Origin: Viscum album
Lineage: Eukaryota > Streptophyta > Magnoliopsida > Santalales > Viscaceae
Assembly: GCA_963277665.1 (NCBI GenBank)
Contig: OY728166.1
Coordinates: 1,072,754,014-1,072,818,013, forward strand
Reading direction: 5' to 3'
Length of the DNA: 64,000 nt
Part shown: piece after piece, positions 14,061 through 25,692 of the stretch
Numbering within the stretch: the stretch's first letter is position 1
Layout: every line of letters starts with the position of its first letter
Program-made: the position numbers and the translations under genes
The notes under the pieces: model-generated
The model's input: only the letters and a program-made list of their open reading frames with translations
What the model was told of the DNA's origin: nothing
The model's database searches: none

Positions 14061-14375
14061 GAAAAATAATCATAAAATTATTAGGTTTTATAGGGTGAGT
14101 ATAAAAATAATCAGTAAGAATCCCCAAAAACAAAAGGTCAATAGGGAAACAGGTCAACACACAAACATGGTTGAACCATATGTCCTACCAACAAAAACCA
14201 AGGGAACTAAAACCGAGAAATGATATCACAAAAAAAACCAAACTTAAGGCCATATTATTAGTAGGGTGACCGAAGACAACTCCAACAAATCAGTTAACCA
14301 CAATACAGGTACAATCTAAAAAATTTCATGCCTCATTGGAAGACACCTCCCTACCCAATATTATCCACATATGAC
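14061..14375. other. Left flank of the Athila/Tat-type insertion
   Basis: This A-rich sequence has no recognised gene and precedes the LTR start at 14376. The last five bases, ATGAC at 14371-14375, pair with ATGAA at 48528-48532 as an imperfect 5-bp target site duplication. The pre-insertion locus is therefore this flank joined to about 48533 onward. Confidence 0.5.
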
Positions 14376-15359
14376 TGATGTGGCTCTATTTTTACATTGT
14401 TTTGCCACATCTTTTTACTTAATTTTTAATGATTTAAATAATTATTTAAACGCGTTTTACTAAATAACTGTACTTCTATATTTTTATAGTTAATTTTTCT
14501 AATTAATAAATTTTTAAAACTAATTATGTATTTTTTAGTTATCAAATTAATTATTTTAATCTTACTAAACTAATCAACTTTAATTAAGTAATATTTAGTT
14601 TGGTTAAGTTAATTATGCTTTACTTTTTAATAAGTTAATATTTATTTATAAAATAATTATTTAATCATTGTAATTTTAGTTATTTAACTTAGTATTTATT
14701 TTAAGAATTTATCATTTAATTGAGTTACATTTGAACAGGCTAGAAATATTAATTAATGTTTTTAGCCATTCTGGTAGTCATTTATGTTAACAATATGTGT
14801 TTTTAATTAAATTAAATAGTTCGCTTTTAATTTTATTAGTTCAATTAGTTAATAAATTAATAAATTAAGAGTTTTTAAACATTAATTATATTATTTTATG
14901 TATGCTAATTGGTTATTAATTCATTTTCTAATTGTTTTAGTGTACCAGTGAGGTAGACGAGCACTAATAGGGACTTGTATGGGTCACCGTTTCTTTTCAT
15001 TGTCACTTGCTAATACTTTTTAATTAGTGTGTTTAGTTATTTTAATTTTAGGTCTTTTATAATAATAGTTTATTAATTATTCAGTTAATAAATTAAGTGC
15101 TGTCAATTAATTATTTTAATGTTTAAAGTTTAATAAAAATCTTGTTTTAAATTAATGGTGTTTAGTTGTCTTTTTAATTAATTATTTTTTTAATATTTTT
15201 ATTTAGCTTACTTAAGTTTTAATTATATGTTTAATTTATTTGTGTTTGATTTTATTTGTAGCAACTCTTTATTTTTTCTGTTCCCATAAGCTCATTAATT
15301 TTTATTTTTAACAGTTACCTTAAAATGTTTAAGCTACTAGTGAGCTTTTAATTTTTATC

Positions 15360-15740
15360 TATCGTAACGGTGACCCTCAAGATTTATTTTGTAGTGGTGA
15401 CCCTCGTGTTCCAGTTATTTTCTTTCTTCATTTTATGTAATGATGACCTTTTATTCTAACGGTGAGGTTTTATATTTTCTTCTATCAGTAACTCCACCTC
15501 GGTTCTCCCTTTATTTCCTCACCGGTAGCTGATAACTCCTCCTCACTGTTACCCCATTTTCTCACTAGTACTCTCTCAACGGTGACTACCTCACCGATAG
15601 CATTTCTTATCAGTGACTTCTCTTTCTATTTCTCTATCAGTATCCCCCTCACGGATATTTCTCCTCCCGCCTCACTGTTACCTCACTCTCACTGATACCC
15701 TTTTACCTCACTATTACAGTCCCTTTTTTCCCTCACTGAT
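15360..15740. repeat. Cluster of short CGGTGAC / TCACCG words in the LTR
   Basis: About 15-20 variants of ACGGTGAC, CTCACCGGTAG, CTCACTGTTAC and CTCACTGATA occur in both orientations within 380 bp, at irregular spacing and separated by CT-rich spacers. The same cluster is present in the 3' LTR at about 45315-45710. No open frame explains it. It may be a transcription-factor site array or decayed short tandem repeats. Confidence 0.6.
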
Positions 15741-16390
15741 AGCACTCATCCCCTATTTCAATTCCTATTCTCACCTCTAATTCAACCTTTCCATGCACCG
15801 ATACACAGCAGACCTTATCATGATCGACTTCACAACAAGATATCTTAGTTTTCACAGCAACCAATCACTAATGTTCAACCCTCTGTCCCATTTCAATATC
15901 TTTTCCACCGATTATACCATTGCAGTTTTTCTCTAGCTTATAACATAACCCAATTCACCAGATCTCTTATTTGAAGAACTCAAGGCCACCACTGTTGAAG
16001 ATCGGAGGAGGGCGGTATACAAGTCATCATCGAATCTGTAACTGGTTTAACCCGCGTAGAGGAGGGTTTTGCACTATAGTTCTAGGTTGAAGGCCTCCCA
16101 TCATAGCTTTTCGGGGGATTACAATATTGTGACACTACTATTGTAATGGATGGGTAGCCGCTTCACCGTTGTTACCGAAGTCCGAGCCGAGTCCACGCCA
16201 CTGGAGAGATACCGCAAATCAAGGGAGGTTTGTCGCTGTTAGAGGAGGCCGATGTCGCGCCAGGGTAGTCTGTTGTTCACCTAAGGAGGAGGGCGAGATG
16301 GGAGTGCTATTGTGGAGTTTTCTCGAGCCGTTTTGAATTTTTGGAAGCTGATGATGCTGTCGGGTTGCTAAAGTAGAAGCCACAACAGGG

Positions 16391-16399
16391 TTGTTTTGA
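16391..16399 (+). repeat. Left 9-bp target site duplication of the Mutator-like element
   Basis: TTGTTTTGA here is repeated exactly at 26030-26038. The uninterrupted 3' LTR has a single T-rich stretch at the matching place (about 46355-46367). A perfect 9-bp duplication is the standard length for Mutator-like transposition. Confidence 0.9.
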
Positions 16400-16450
16400 G
16401 AGTTTTTTTAAATACGTTTTTCTAAAAAAAAAATTCTGAAAAACTGCCTA
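16400..16450 (+). repeat. Left terminal inverted repeat of the MULE
   Basis: The end begins GAGTTTTTTTAAATACGTTT and continues into an A-run. The reverse complement of the right end begins GGCTTTCTTTATACGTTTTT and likewise continues into an A-run. The two align with a 2-bp gap and several mismatches over about 40 bp. Confidence 0.75.
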
Positions 16451-16478
16451 GGTCAGTTTTTTTTTAAAAATACGCTAC

Positions 16479-16702
16479 AAAGGCAGCATCGCAGATGCCG
16501 CCTTTGTTTTAGCACACAAAGGCGGCATCTGCGATGCCACCTTCGCTCCCCTGCGCCGCCTTTGTCTTGAATCGATGACATGGAAAAGGCGGCCGGGGGG
16601 AGGCTGCCTTTCGCCTCAGGGTAAGGCGAAAGGCGGCATCCCGGAAGCCGCCTTTGGCCATACACAGAGGCGAAAGGCGGCTTCCGTGATGCCACCTTCG
16701 CC
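16479..16702. repeat. Subterminal GC-rich palindrome cluster, left end
   Basis: Four copies of AAAGGCGGCATC-n3-GATGCCGCCTTT or close variants lie at 16479-16505, 16518-16544, 16629-16655 and 16673-16702, in otherwise AT-rich DNA. Related copies occur only near the right end (25886-25952). Because the unit is palindromic it opens reading frames on both strands, which I treat as artefacts. Subterminal repeats of other transposons bind transposase; that role here is inference. The cluster lies just upstream of the TATA box, so it could also act in the promoter. Confidence 0.8.
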
Positions 16703-16710
16703 TGAACTCC

Positions 16711-16854
16711 TTATAAAAGGGCGGCCACCCCCCCTCCCCTCTCCTCACTTGCTCATTGCATTCCTCACTTCCTCCTCACTTCATCTCTCCGAATTTCTCT
16801 CTCTCTCTAAAAAAATTATTTGCTGTGCGAGTTTTTACGAAGCTTCATTTAGAG
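16711..16854 (+). promoter_or_regulatory. MULE promoter, leader and first splice donor
   Basis: A TATA box (TTATAAAAGG, 16711-16720) is followed by a CT-rich, intron-poor leader with a TCTCTCTCTCT run, and then by AGAG|GTATGT, a good plant splice donor at 16855. This arrangement marks the transcription start at roughly 16745 and a 5'-UTR intron for the transposase gene. Confidence 0.65.
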
Positions 16855-17098
16855 GTATGTTTCTTTATTTAATTTAATGTTTTTATTTAATTAATTTAAT
16901 TTTGTTTAGTTTTAAATCTTTCATTTTCTAAGTAGTTTAGGTAGCTCTTATTATTTGGTTATTTAGTTTTTGTAATTAGTTATATATAGTTTTAAATAAT
17001 TACTGTTAGGTAGTATAGATTATGTATAGATTAACTTAAGATTAAGTATTTAGAAATTTTGGTAGCTTAATGATTATGTGGTTATCTATGCAATTAAA

Positions 17099-17255
17099 TT
17101 CCTGTTTGGATACAAACAAGTGGATGTGGCTCTAGCACATATGTACATAGGGGTAAAACCCGAAACCACCGCTTCAAGCTAGACTCGAACGGGAACTGGT
17201 GCATGATAACGGGCCTTGATGCATCCTGGTTTGACACTCCCGAGGAATATGCTTA
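17099..17255 (+). pseudogene. Possible small internal exon or relic upstream of the transposase
   Basis: A short island of higher GC lies in AT-rich presumed intron. One frame is open from about 17099 to a TAA at 17253-17255 and reads as ordinary protein (SNGNWCMITGLDASWFDTPE). I do not recognise it. It may be an alternative first coding exon, part of a separate small MULE protein, or captured host DNA. Confidence 0.35.
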
Positions 17256-17311
17256 AGATGATTCATATTTTCTTTATAAACTACTAAAATTTCTAAGAGA
17301 AGAAAAAGAAA

Positions 17312-17729
17312 ATCAGTATATTTATCAATGATAAATGATAAATATAATGTTATAGAATCAAATAAGGACATAAGAATTAACGAATTAAAGTTATTATTAG
17401 TTAATTATAAAATAATAGAATAATTAACGATTAGTTATTATTAGTTAATTTTAGAATAATTAATAAATAATATAGGATTAAAACATGGATTCATATAATT
17501 ATTAGCTAACGATACTAATGATCAGTATATTTATCAATGATAAATGATAAATATAATGTTATAGAATCAAATAAGGACATAATAATTAACAAATTAAAGT
17601 CATTATTAGTTAATTATAGAATAATAGAATAATTAACGATTAGTTATTATTAGTTAATTTTAGAATAATTAATAAATAACATAGGATTAAAACATGAATT
17701 CATATAATGATTAGCTAATGATACTAATG
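17312..17729 (+). repeat. 209-bp tandem duplication
   Basis: 17312-17520 and 17521-17729 are near-identical, both beginning ATCAGTATATTTATCAATG and differing at only a handful of positions. The duplication is much younger than the element's gene decay. It lies in the presumed first intron of the transposase gene. Confidence 0.9.
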
Positions 17730-17949
17730 AACATATAAAGTGAAATGAATAAGAACAAACAAACTAAATAAAAAGGCGCTCTAAAATTACATTCTAATAA
17801 ATATGATATGGTCAAACATTAGTAGCTTAGTTTATGGTATAGAAAGGCGCAATAAAATTAAATTATAATAAAAATCATATCGTCAAACATAATTGTTAAT
17901 ATTTTGTTACACTATCATAATTTTTATGAAAGAAACATTTTTGACGTAG

Positions 17950-20565
17950 AGAGCCACATTTTCCTGTGTGTACTGTTATGGGGAGATTATTCAAACTGAG
18001 CAAGGAGATTCTTACAGTACACAACCAATTATGGTGGTTAGTAAAGTTGATTGTGTTACCATAAGTGACCTTCAAGAGAGAATTCGTGTTTCCTTAAATT
18101 TGGGACCCAATTAAGAGATAATGTCTATGAGCTATAGACATTTGCAATTTCCAACAACATTGTGGCATATATCTTGTCCATTTGTTACTGATGCGCAGTG
18201 GGTCCAATCAATTAATTTATTTTCTCAATGGTTAGATGGTACCATGATGGAGTTATACGTTGTTGTTCCTACTATACAACAACAACGTCCACTTTTACAA
18301 AGACGTAGAAATACAAGAGTGGTTGAAGAAAGTCTACCCCATGACATTGAGCCTATTCCAAATGATGCAGTAGAAGAGGACAACCTAGATGATCTCCCGG
18401 ATATAAATGTCAATCCGACTTCTGATGAGGAGTTTCATAATGATGGATCAGATGGCGACAACAGTACTGATGAGGAGGGACCATCAGAAGATAGAGAGGA
18501 GGTTTTGAGAAATGCAATTGCTGTACATCAACCTCGGTCAATAAATCATCCACCACTATTTTCATCTTGGTCAGAAGCAATGACACACGTGCCTGAATTC
18601 GATAATACTGTTCTCACACTGACAAATGAGTTCCCTGGAGTTGTACCAGATAGGTTTAGTGAGGTGGAAAAAACCTTATATATTGGAAGGAATTTTCCCA
18701 GTAAAGATTCCTTAAAAAGCACGTTAAAGAGATTTCATATTGAGAGAAACTTCAAATATGTAGTTCACGAATCATGCCATAGTAAATATGTTATACGGTG
18801 CGTGAAGTATGGGGATGATTGTAGATTTCTCTTAAGGGCTATTCCAGACATTACATTTGGAGGTTGGAGAATCTCAAGGATTGAGGCGGCTCATACTTGC
18901 GTTCAGCCAAGTCTCACACAAGATCATACTTCATTGGATGTAGAATTTACGTCATCTATTGTTGTTGAGATGATTAGGACATGCCAAGATGTTCCAATAT
19001 ACCTTGTGCAAGAGAGGATTCTACAGACATTCGGTTATAAGATTTCCTATAATAAGGCATGGATGGCGAAACAAAAGGCAATTGTGAAGGTATATGGTGA
19101 TTGGGATGACTCATATGGAGTATTGCCGTAATTTCTAACCATACTGAGGCATCATAACCAAGTTGTCTTCCATCTGGATACAAACGAACATGTGTCTCCT
19201 GATAATCGACTTGATCCATCTCATGTTCAATTTCATCGGTTGTTCTGGGCATTCCTTCCTTGTATCTCCGCATTTTGTTTTTGCAAACAATTTATTCAGA
19301 TTGATGGAACATTTCTGTATAGAAAATACAAGGGCGTATTGTCGATTGTAGAAACCCAAGATGGAAACCGTTCACCTCTTCCGCTTTCCTTTTTCATTGT
19401 AGAGAAAGAAAACTATGAATCATGGAGTTGGTTTCTGGCATGTATCAGCAACCATTTCACCAACATTCAGGGAGTTTGTTTGATATCTGATCGCCATCGA
19501 GAAATTAATGAGGCAATCAATGCAGATTCTGATACATGGAGATACCCAAATGCACATCATCGGTTCTGCATTAGACACATTGCTAGCAATGTGCATAAAA
19601 AATTCCACAACGAACCGATGAAGAAGGCAATCATGAGGCTTGGTGCGTATTTTATTCGTTCTATTTTACTATTTCAATATAAATATAAAATCAATTTATG
19701 TGAAATATCATCTACGTTTTGTAGCATATGAGTCGGACCAACGACAATTTGAAGAACGTTTTTAACAAATTCGTCAGGCTAATCAAGAAGTTTATGATTA
19801 TATGATGTGGATTCCAAAAGATAAATGGACATTGGCATACGACGGGGAAAGAGGTACGAACACATGACGACAAACATTGTGGAGTGCATTAATGGTATCT
19901 TCAAAGGACTTTGCAAGCTACCTATAACCGCCTTAGTTCAGGAGACATTATATCGATGCATGAAGTACTTTGTGGATAGACAAAAAATAGCATCAGACGG
20001 AATACATCAAGGGCTAAGATATAGAAGACACTTTCAACGAGAGATTGAAAAAAATATTGAAGAAGCTTCTGGTTATCACGTCTGTCTCTTTCGAAGAGAA
20101 GACTCCCGATTTGAAGTTCAAGAGCATTCAGACCCCATCCCAAATCACGTCGGTGAAAAAATGGTGGTATTACTGGAAACAAGGCAATGCCAATGTGGAA
20201 AATTTCAGGCCTTACGGTTTCCATGTACACACGCCATCGCAACATGTGCCTCTGTGAACTTCTCATGGGAAGCATATGTTGATCCAGTGTACCAGATGGA
20301 TATCATTGCCAACTGTTATGCTGCACCATGGACACCTATTGGGGAGTATCGTTATTTCCCAATGCTTGAAGTCCAGCCGATAGTGATACCTGACATGAAT
20401 TGGTTACATCCTCGTGGGAGACCAAAGGCGAGTAGGATGCGTAATGAGATGGACTGGCCTCAAGAACAAGGACAGAGTTTGTGATGCACAATATGTCATA
20501 AAGAAGGTCATAACCGGAAGCGATGCCCTAACGTTGTTGGGTCGACTTCACAGTCTCATTCATAA
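17950..20565 (+). pseudogene. MULE transposase (MuDR/MURA-type), broken
   Basis: The first recognisable exon opens after an AG acceptor at 17949 and begins with the N-terminal MULE motif CVYCYGEIIQTEQGDSY. The MuDR DNA-binding region follows (about 18640-18930). Then comes the DDE core: Asp in IDGTFLYRKYKG (19303-19305), Asp in LISDRH (19489-19491) and the C-x2-H motif HRFCIRHI. An intron lies at 19643-19724. Next are the EEVYDY-like acidic region, the SWIM zinc finger CQCGKFQALRFPCTHA (about 20188-20237), and a C-terminal knuckle CTICHKEGHNRKRC (20485-20526). In-frame stops lie at 18112, 19129, 19763 and 20482, and one G is lost in the run at 19843-19847, shifting frame. Length and domain order are those of a full-size enzyme, so decay came after insertion of a once-active or recently active copy. 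Confidence 0.9.
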
Positions 20566-21016
20566 TGATGTATTGTCTTCATTTGTGACATTCCCATATT
20601 GTAAACTAAATGTTGTTATCTCTTCTTTATTCCTTGGTTTTCTAAACCCCAAACATCTGAGATAAGTTTTCATTTTAATATTCATGATTTCAAGAAATAA
20701 CTATAAATATGAGATAATAAAATTTATTTCAAAACTCCGAAAGCAGAACACTTAACCCATATTGAAAAGTATATGTCAGTTAACCCATTAACATGTTTCC
20801 TGGACGTTAATATTAAAAATTTTAACCCTAAACCCTCCAACCTAAACCCCAATCTAAACATGTAGGATATTTTAGAAAACTCTTCTATAACAAATTTATA
20901 GTATCATAATAATTAGCATAAGATATTGAATACATACAATTAGATAAATTCTAAAAACATCATAATGTTATATTTACATTTTACACTTACAACTCATTTT
21001 CTTTGTTTATATACAG
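20566..21016. other. Spacer between transposase and plant-mobile-domain genes
   Basis: AT-rich sequence with a C/A-rich patch (CCCTAAACCCTCCAACC, 20824-20840). I see no gene. The start codon of the next gene at 21017 follows a pyrimidine-rich tract and ATACAG, so part of this spacer may be a 5'-UTR intron ending at 21016. Confidence 0.5.
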
Positions 21017-23262
21017 ATGGATGATACCATACTACTCACTCAGCAGCCTACCCATATTTCATAGGCCGTGTTAGAGGGTCATCCAGATCGATTTGTGAAG
21101 GTGCGTCGAATGCACCATTTTCATCACATGGAGCCTCCACATGCCATTAGACCTTACTTGCGCCGTGCTGGCTTCTATGGCCTTGCCGTATCAGATTTCA
21201 CATTTGTAGATCATTACCTACTTGCTGCCCTCATTGAGAGATGGAGACCAGAGACACACACATTCCACTTGCCTGAGGGAGAGATGACCATCACCCTCGA
21301 GGATGTCGCAGTGCTTCTCAGTCTGCCTATCCAGGGGAGACCCGTTATTGGACCCACTCGTGCAGCTTGGCCAGACCATTCTCAACGCTTGTTAGGCGTT
21401 GATATTTTGTCCGACCGTAGGGCTACAGATGGATCGTTCATATCTATGCATTGGTTGGAGTCGCAGATTCCACATTTACAGGATGACGATGATGAGAAGA
21501 CCGTCATGCGTTACGCTCGTGCATATATCTTACGACTCATTGGTGGGACCATGTGTACTGATCACTCAGGGATGCACGTGCATATGATGTATCTACCCCT
21601 AATAGAGGACTTTGATCAGGCTGAGACGTACAGTTGGGGATCAGCCTGCTTGGCATACACGTACAGATCATTATGCAGACTATCCCATAGGGACCGTACA
21701 GGTCTTGGAGGATGCATCATCCTTATTCAGATGTGGGCATGGGAGCGCATCCCAGCATTCCGCCCTGACTTTGCTAGTCCACCGGTCGAGATGGAGGTGC
21801 TGCATAACGCTCCGCGTGGACGCTGGTATGATAAGTCATTTCTATTGGTTTTTGATTCTACTATGAATTATTGACTATAATTTCTCATTATTTGTCATTA
21901 TCGTTGTATTTTACAGGTGGTGTCAGCGACACAATTTTGACGTGGTTCCGAGACAGTATTTGGGCGTATATCGGCTACAGTTGGATTGTCTCTTACCTGA
22001 TCAGGTATGTATAAACAATCTATCACTGTCTAACATTTTTAATAATAACATCAATTTTGGTTTTTAGTTGGGTGTTTTTTTGACAAAATCACTTGTCATT
22101 TCAGATTTCATGGCTTCCATACTGAAGTATTATGGACCAGTTTCCAGCATACTGCACTGTTGGGATTGAGAATGCTATGGTTGTAGTTCCCCTCATGCAC
22201 TTTCATATTATTGAGTGGCAGCAGCCTGACAGGGTCATGCGCCAATTTTTTCGTACTCACCTGATTCCATTACCATCTAGACAGACAGACAAGCTTCATG
22301 GGATGAAGCTGACAAGGAGGCAGGATGATGACTGGTCCCAAGTACATGCGAGTTTTATCGACTGCTGGCACAGACGTGCATAGTTACGTATTCAGGGTGT
22401 TCCTACAAATCGATTCTCTCTTTCAGAGCAGGTTGACTATGCGCCATGGTATAGACTGAAGTCTATACTGTATCTTACCTAAGATGGCATAGAGATGCAA
22501 AGGATGGTAAGTTAATAAATTCCTATTAGTTTGTTTATTGAATTATTTTCTAATTCCATTTGAATCTACTTACAGGGAAGTCACACAGAGCAGCTTGTTC
22601 GCATGAGTGATGAAGAGGAGGAGGGGGTCTTTAGTCTGGCAGCCATCCATGCTACAGCGCTGGAGGTGAGGGCATCTTTTCATGCGCTTTCCGAGAGCAT
22701 CTTCACACGTCTGGCTCGGAGATAGGAGGTTCCTTCCCCAGAGGAACATCCTGCAGCTACTGTTGGTGCTGAGGAGCCATGACCACGGCGACGTAGACAG
22801 CGTCGTGCTGCACGTGAGGCCTCGCCTATTCCACAGGCAGAGGTCGGGCCTCTAGTAGTACAGGATCAGCCTATTCAGGATGTGCCTCAGGTGGCATGGG
22901 ATCCGTCTTTCCTGACAGGATATCCACAGTTCTCTCCATCTTGGGTTCCAGATCCTTCACAACATTGGATTCTAGAGCAGTCATCGTCTTGGGGTATAGC
23001 TCCATCACAGGCTTCGTTCCCCTCTGCGATGGAGGCAGGTCCTTCTACCACCCTAGTGGGAGAAGGATCCGAATGGCAGTACGAGATGCAGTTGACAGCT
23101 CCTCCCACTGACACATAGATGGAGGATGCGACGGTCGACGTTTCAGTGCCCGAGGATCAGCCTTCTCCAGGTCATCAGACTCCACTGCGCACTCGACGTG
23201 GACGTCCTATTCGCAGACCACCATGTGGGACAGAATCTCATCACCACAGACATATGCATTGA
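21017..23262 (+). pseudogene. Plant mobile domain (aminotransferase-like) gene carried by the MULE, broken
   Basis: There are four predicted exons: 21017-21825, 21917-22004, 22105-22506 and 22576-23262, with GT..AG junctions that keep phase. Exon 1 holds the plant mobile domain core, including RRAGFYGLAVSDF, LIERWRPETHTFHLPEGEMT, TLEDVAVLLSLPIQG and RWW across the first splice. Exon 3 shows VPLMHFHIIEWQQPDRVMRQF and the DDDWSQVHASFIDCW signature. Exon 4 is a Pro/Gln-rich tail ending in a basic TRRGRPIRRPP. Stops lie at 21062, 22123, 22381, 22480, 22723, 22780 and 23116. The family includes MAIN/MAIL1, nuclear factors acting in silencing and genome stability, and many transposon-borne members of unknown role. 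Its place beside a transposase on the same strand suggests a MULE-borne accessory gene rather than a recent host capture. Confidence 0.85.
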
Positions 23263-23744
23263 TTGTACATTGTTGTTTACATGTTTTATGTGTACTGAAA
23301 TCAAAATACTATTTTTACTTGTTGGTCAGAGTGGAGTCTCAGGAGGGGGTAAATTAGGTTTTATTTATATATATTTATATAACCATACGAACATAATAAT
23401 AAAACATTAATAATTACTAATTACCTAATTAAAAATTATATAATTAATAATTCTATTACTAATTAACTATTTAATTAGTATATAATTAATATTTATATTA
23501 CGAAATAACTAATTAATAAGTATATAATTTGTAATTTGGTAATTAGTGTTTATTAATCATTAATTATATAATAACTAATTAGATAATTAGTAATAAAATT
23601 ATCAATTATATAATACTAAATTATTACATATATAATAATTATTTAGTTAATTAGAAATATAATTAATAATTATAACTAATTAATTAGTAATTGGTAATTA
23701 TTAATTAGTTAATCAGTAATATAAATATTTATTATAATTATTCA
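23263..23744. other. 3' flank of the plant-mobile-domain gene and TAATTA-rich DNA
   Basis: After the stop at 23262 there is a short mixed stretch. From about 23400 the DNA is almost purely TAATTA-type words. I see no gene. Confidence 0.6.
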
Positions 23745-25692
23745 TTATAAGAGGGCTTGCCCTAAAAATCATTCTGCATTTTCGATGTTGGACTAAGGTT
23801 CTACCTTTACTGCGCAGTACATTCTGCATTTCCGATGTGGGATTCTGTTACAAGTACGTGACTTTGAAATACAATAAAATATAAACTATAAGGACAATAT
23901 AAATGAAATTTTAAACATTGATTAAACATATAATAAATAGTTGAAAACAAAAATAATTTCCTCAAAAATGTTGATGAAAAATAATCTATAACCTTTCAAA
24001 ACTGCCTACTTGAAACTTAAATATGTTTCAAATAAGTGAATTTGAAAGACTATAAAATATAAACTATAAAACGAATATAATTGAAACTTTAAACATTGAT
24101 TAAACATATAATAAATAGTTGAAAACAAAAGAAATTTCCAAAAAAATGTTGATGAAAAGTAATTTATAAGATTTCAAAACCACATACTTGAAACTTAAAA
24201 TTGTTCAAGTACGTGACTTTGAAAAACCATAAAACATAAAATAGAAGAACAATATAAATGAAACGTTAAACATTGATTAAACATATAAGAAATAGTTGAA
24301 AACAAAAGCAATTTCCAAAAAAATGTTTATGAAAAATAATTTATAAGCTTTCAAAACCGCTTACTTGAAACTTAAAAATATTTCAAGTACGTGACATTGA
24401 AAGATTATAATTATATTACTAATTAACTAATTAATTATTATATAATTAATAGTTATATTAATAATTAACTAATTATTTATTATATAAGTATTAATTAATG
24501 AGTAATAATTAATAATTAATAATTTAATGAATAGTTATAATTAAAATTTATATTACTAATTAACTAATTAATAATTACTAATTACTTATTAATAATTATT
24601 AATTACTAATTACTAATTATAATGAATAATTATAATAAATATTTATATTACTAATTAACTAATTAATCAGTAATAATTACTAATTAATTAGTTATAATTA
24701 TTAATTGTATTTCTAATTAACTAAATATTTATTATATATGTAATAATTATATTACTAATTAATTATTATATAATTAATGATAATATTACTAATTAACTAA
24801 TTAATTATGACATATTTAATTATTAATAATTACTAATTAATAATTAAAAATTATAATGAATAAATGTAATTAAAAATTATTTTACTAATTTACTAATTAA
24901 TTGTTATATAATTAATAATTATATAACTAATGAACTAACTAACTATTATATAATTAATTATTAATAATTAATAATTAATAATTATAATAACTAATTATAA
25001 TTAATATTTATATTACTAATTAACTAATTAATAATTACTAATTACGAATTACTAATTACTAATTACTAATAATTAGTAAGTGGTTTTGAAAGCTTATAAA
25101 TTATTTTTTATCATTATTTTTTATGATTTTTTTTTGTTTTCAACTATTTTATATGTTTAATCCATGTTTTAAGTTTCATTTATATTGGCCTTATAGTTTA
25201 TATTTTATAGTCTTTCAAAGTCACGTACTTGAAAAATTTTAAGTTTCAAGTATGCGGTTTTGAAAGCTTATAAATTACTTTTCATCAACATTTTTTTGGA
25301 AATTTCTTTTGTTTTCAACTATTTATTATATGTTTAATCAATTTTTAATGTTTCAATTATATTCGTTTTATAGTTTATATTTTACTGTCTTTCAAATTCA
25401 CGTATTTGAAACATTTTTAAGTTTCAAGTAGGCGGTTTTGAAAGGTTATAGATTATTTTTCATAAACATTTTTGAGGAAATTCTTTTTGGTTTCAACTAT
25501 TAATTATATGTTTAATCAATGTTTAAAATTTTATTTATATTGGCCTTATAGTTTATATTTTATTGTATTTCAAAGTCATGTACTTGTAATAGAATCCCAC
25601 ATCGGAAATGCAGAATGTACTGTGCAGTAAAGGTAGAACCTTAATCCCACATCGAAAATGCATAATGATTTTCAGGGCAAGCCCTCTTATAA
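23745..25692. repeat. 1.95 kb palindrome of 178-bp units with outward promoters
   Basis: The left arm (23745-24365) and right arm (25077-25692) are inverted copies; their outer ends read TTATAAGAGGGCTTGCCC and its near complement GGGCAAGCCCTCTTATAA. Each arm holds three tandem, diverged units of about 178 bp. Left units are marked by CAAGTACGTGAC-like words at about 23853, 24030, 24208 and 24388; each unit contains AACATTGATTAAACATATAA (for example 23915-23934). The spacer is TAATTA-rich low-complexity DNA. It could be a separate foldback insertion, but its outer flanks lack an obvious target duplication. A transcript through it would form a long hairpin. Confidence 0.85.

Larger units (their letters stand above)
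14376..16399 (+). repeat. 5' LTR, first part (interrupted)
   Basis: It matches 44345 to about 46360 almost throughout, including the T-rich first 900 bp, the block of CGGTGAC/TCACCG words (15360-15740) and the GC-richer stretch 15950-16390. It stops at 16399, where the Mutator-like element is inserted; bases 16391-16399 are the left target duplication. Confidence 0.85.

Noticed and set aside
16453..16877. Overlapping open frames of 80-100 codons on both strands near the left MULE end
   Set aside because: They arise from the GC-rich palindromes, which lack stops on either strand and translate to the same Gly/Ala/Arg text in both directions. A TATA box and leader run through them.
18974..19359. 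Antisense open frames over the transposase
   Set aside because: These are shadows of the sense coding sequence, which has clear DDE motifs.
20824..20840. Telomere-like CCCTAAACCC word
   Set aside because: Only a single imperfect copy occurs, too short to be an interstitial telomere tract or a meaningful telo-box without promoter context.
23400..25080. Origin of replication or scaffold attachment region in the TAATTA-rich DNA
   Set aside because: Extreme AT content alone is not evidence, and the tracts look like microsatellite expansion around the palindrome.
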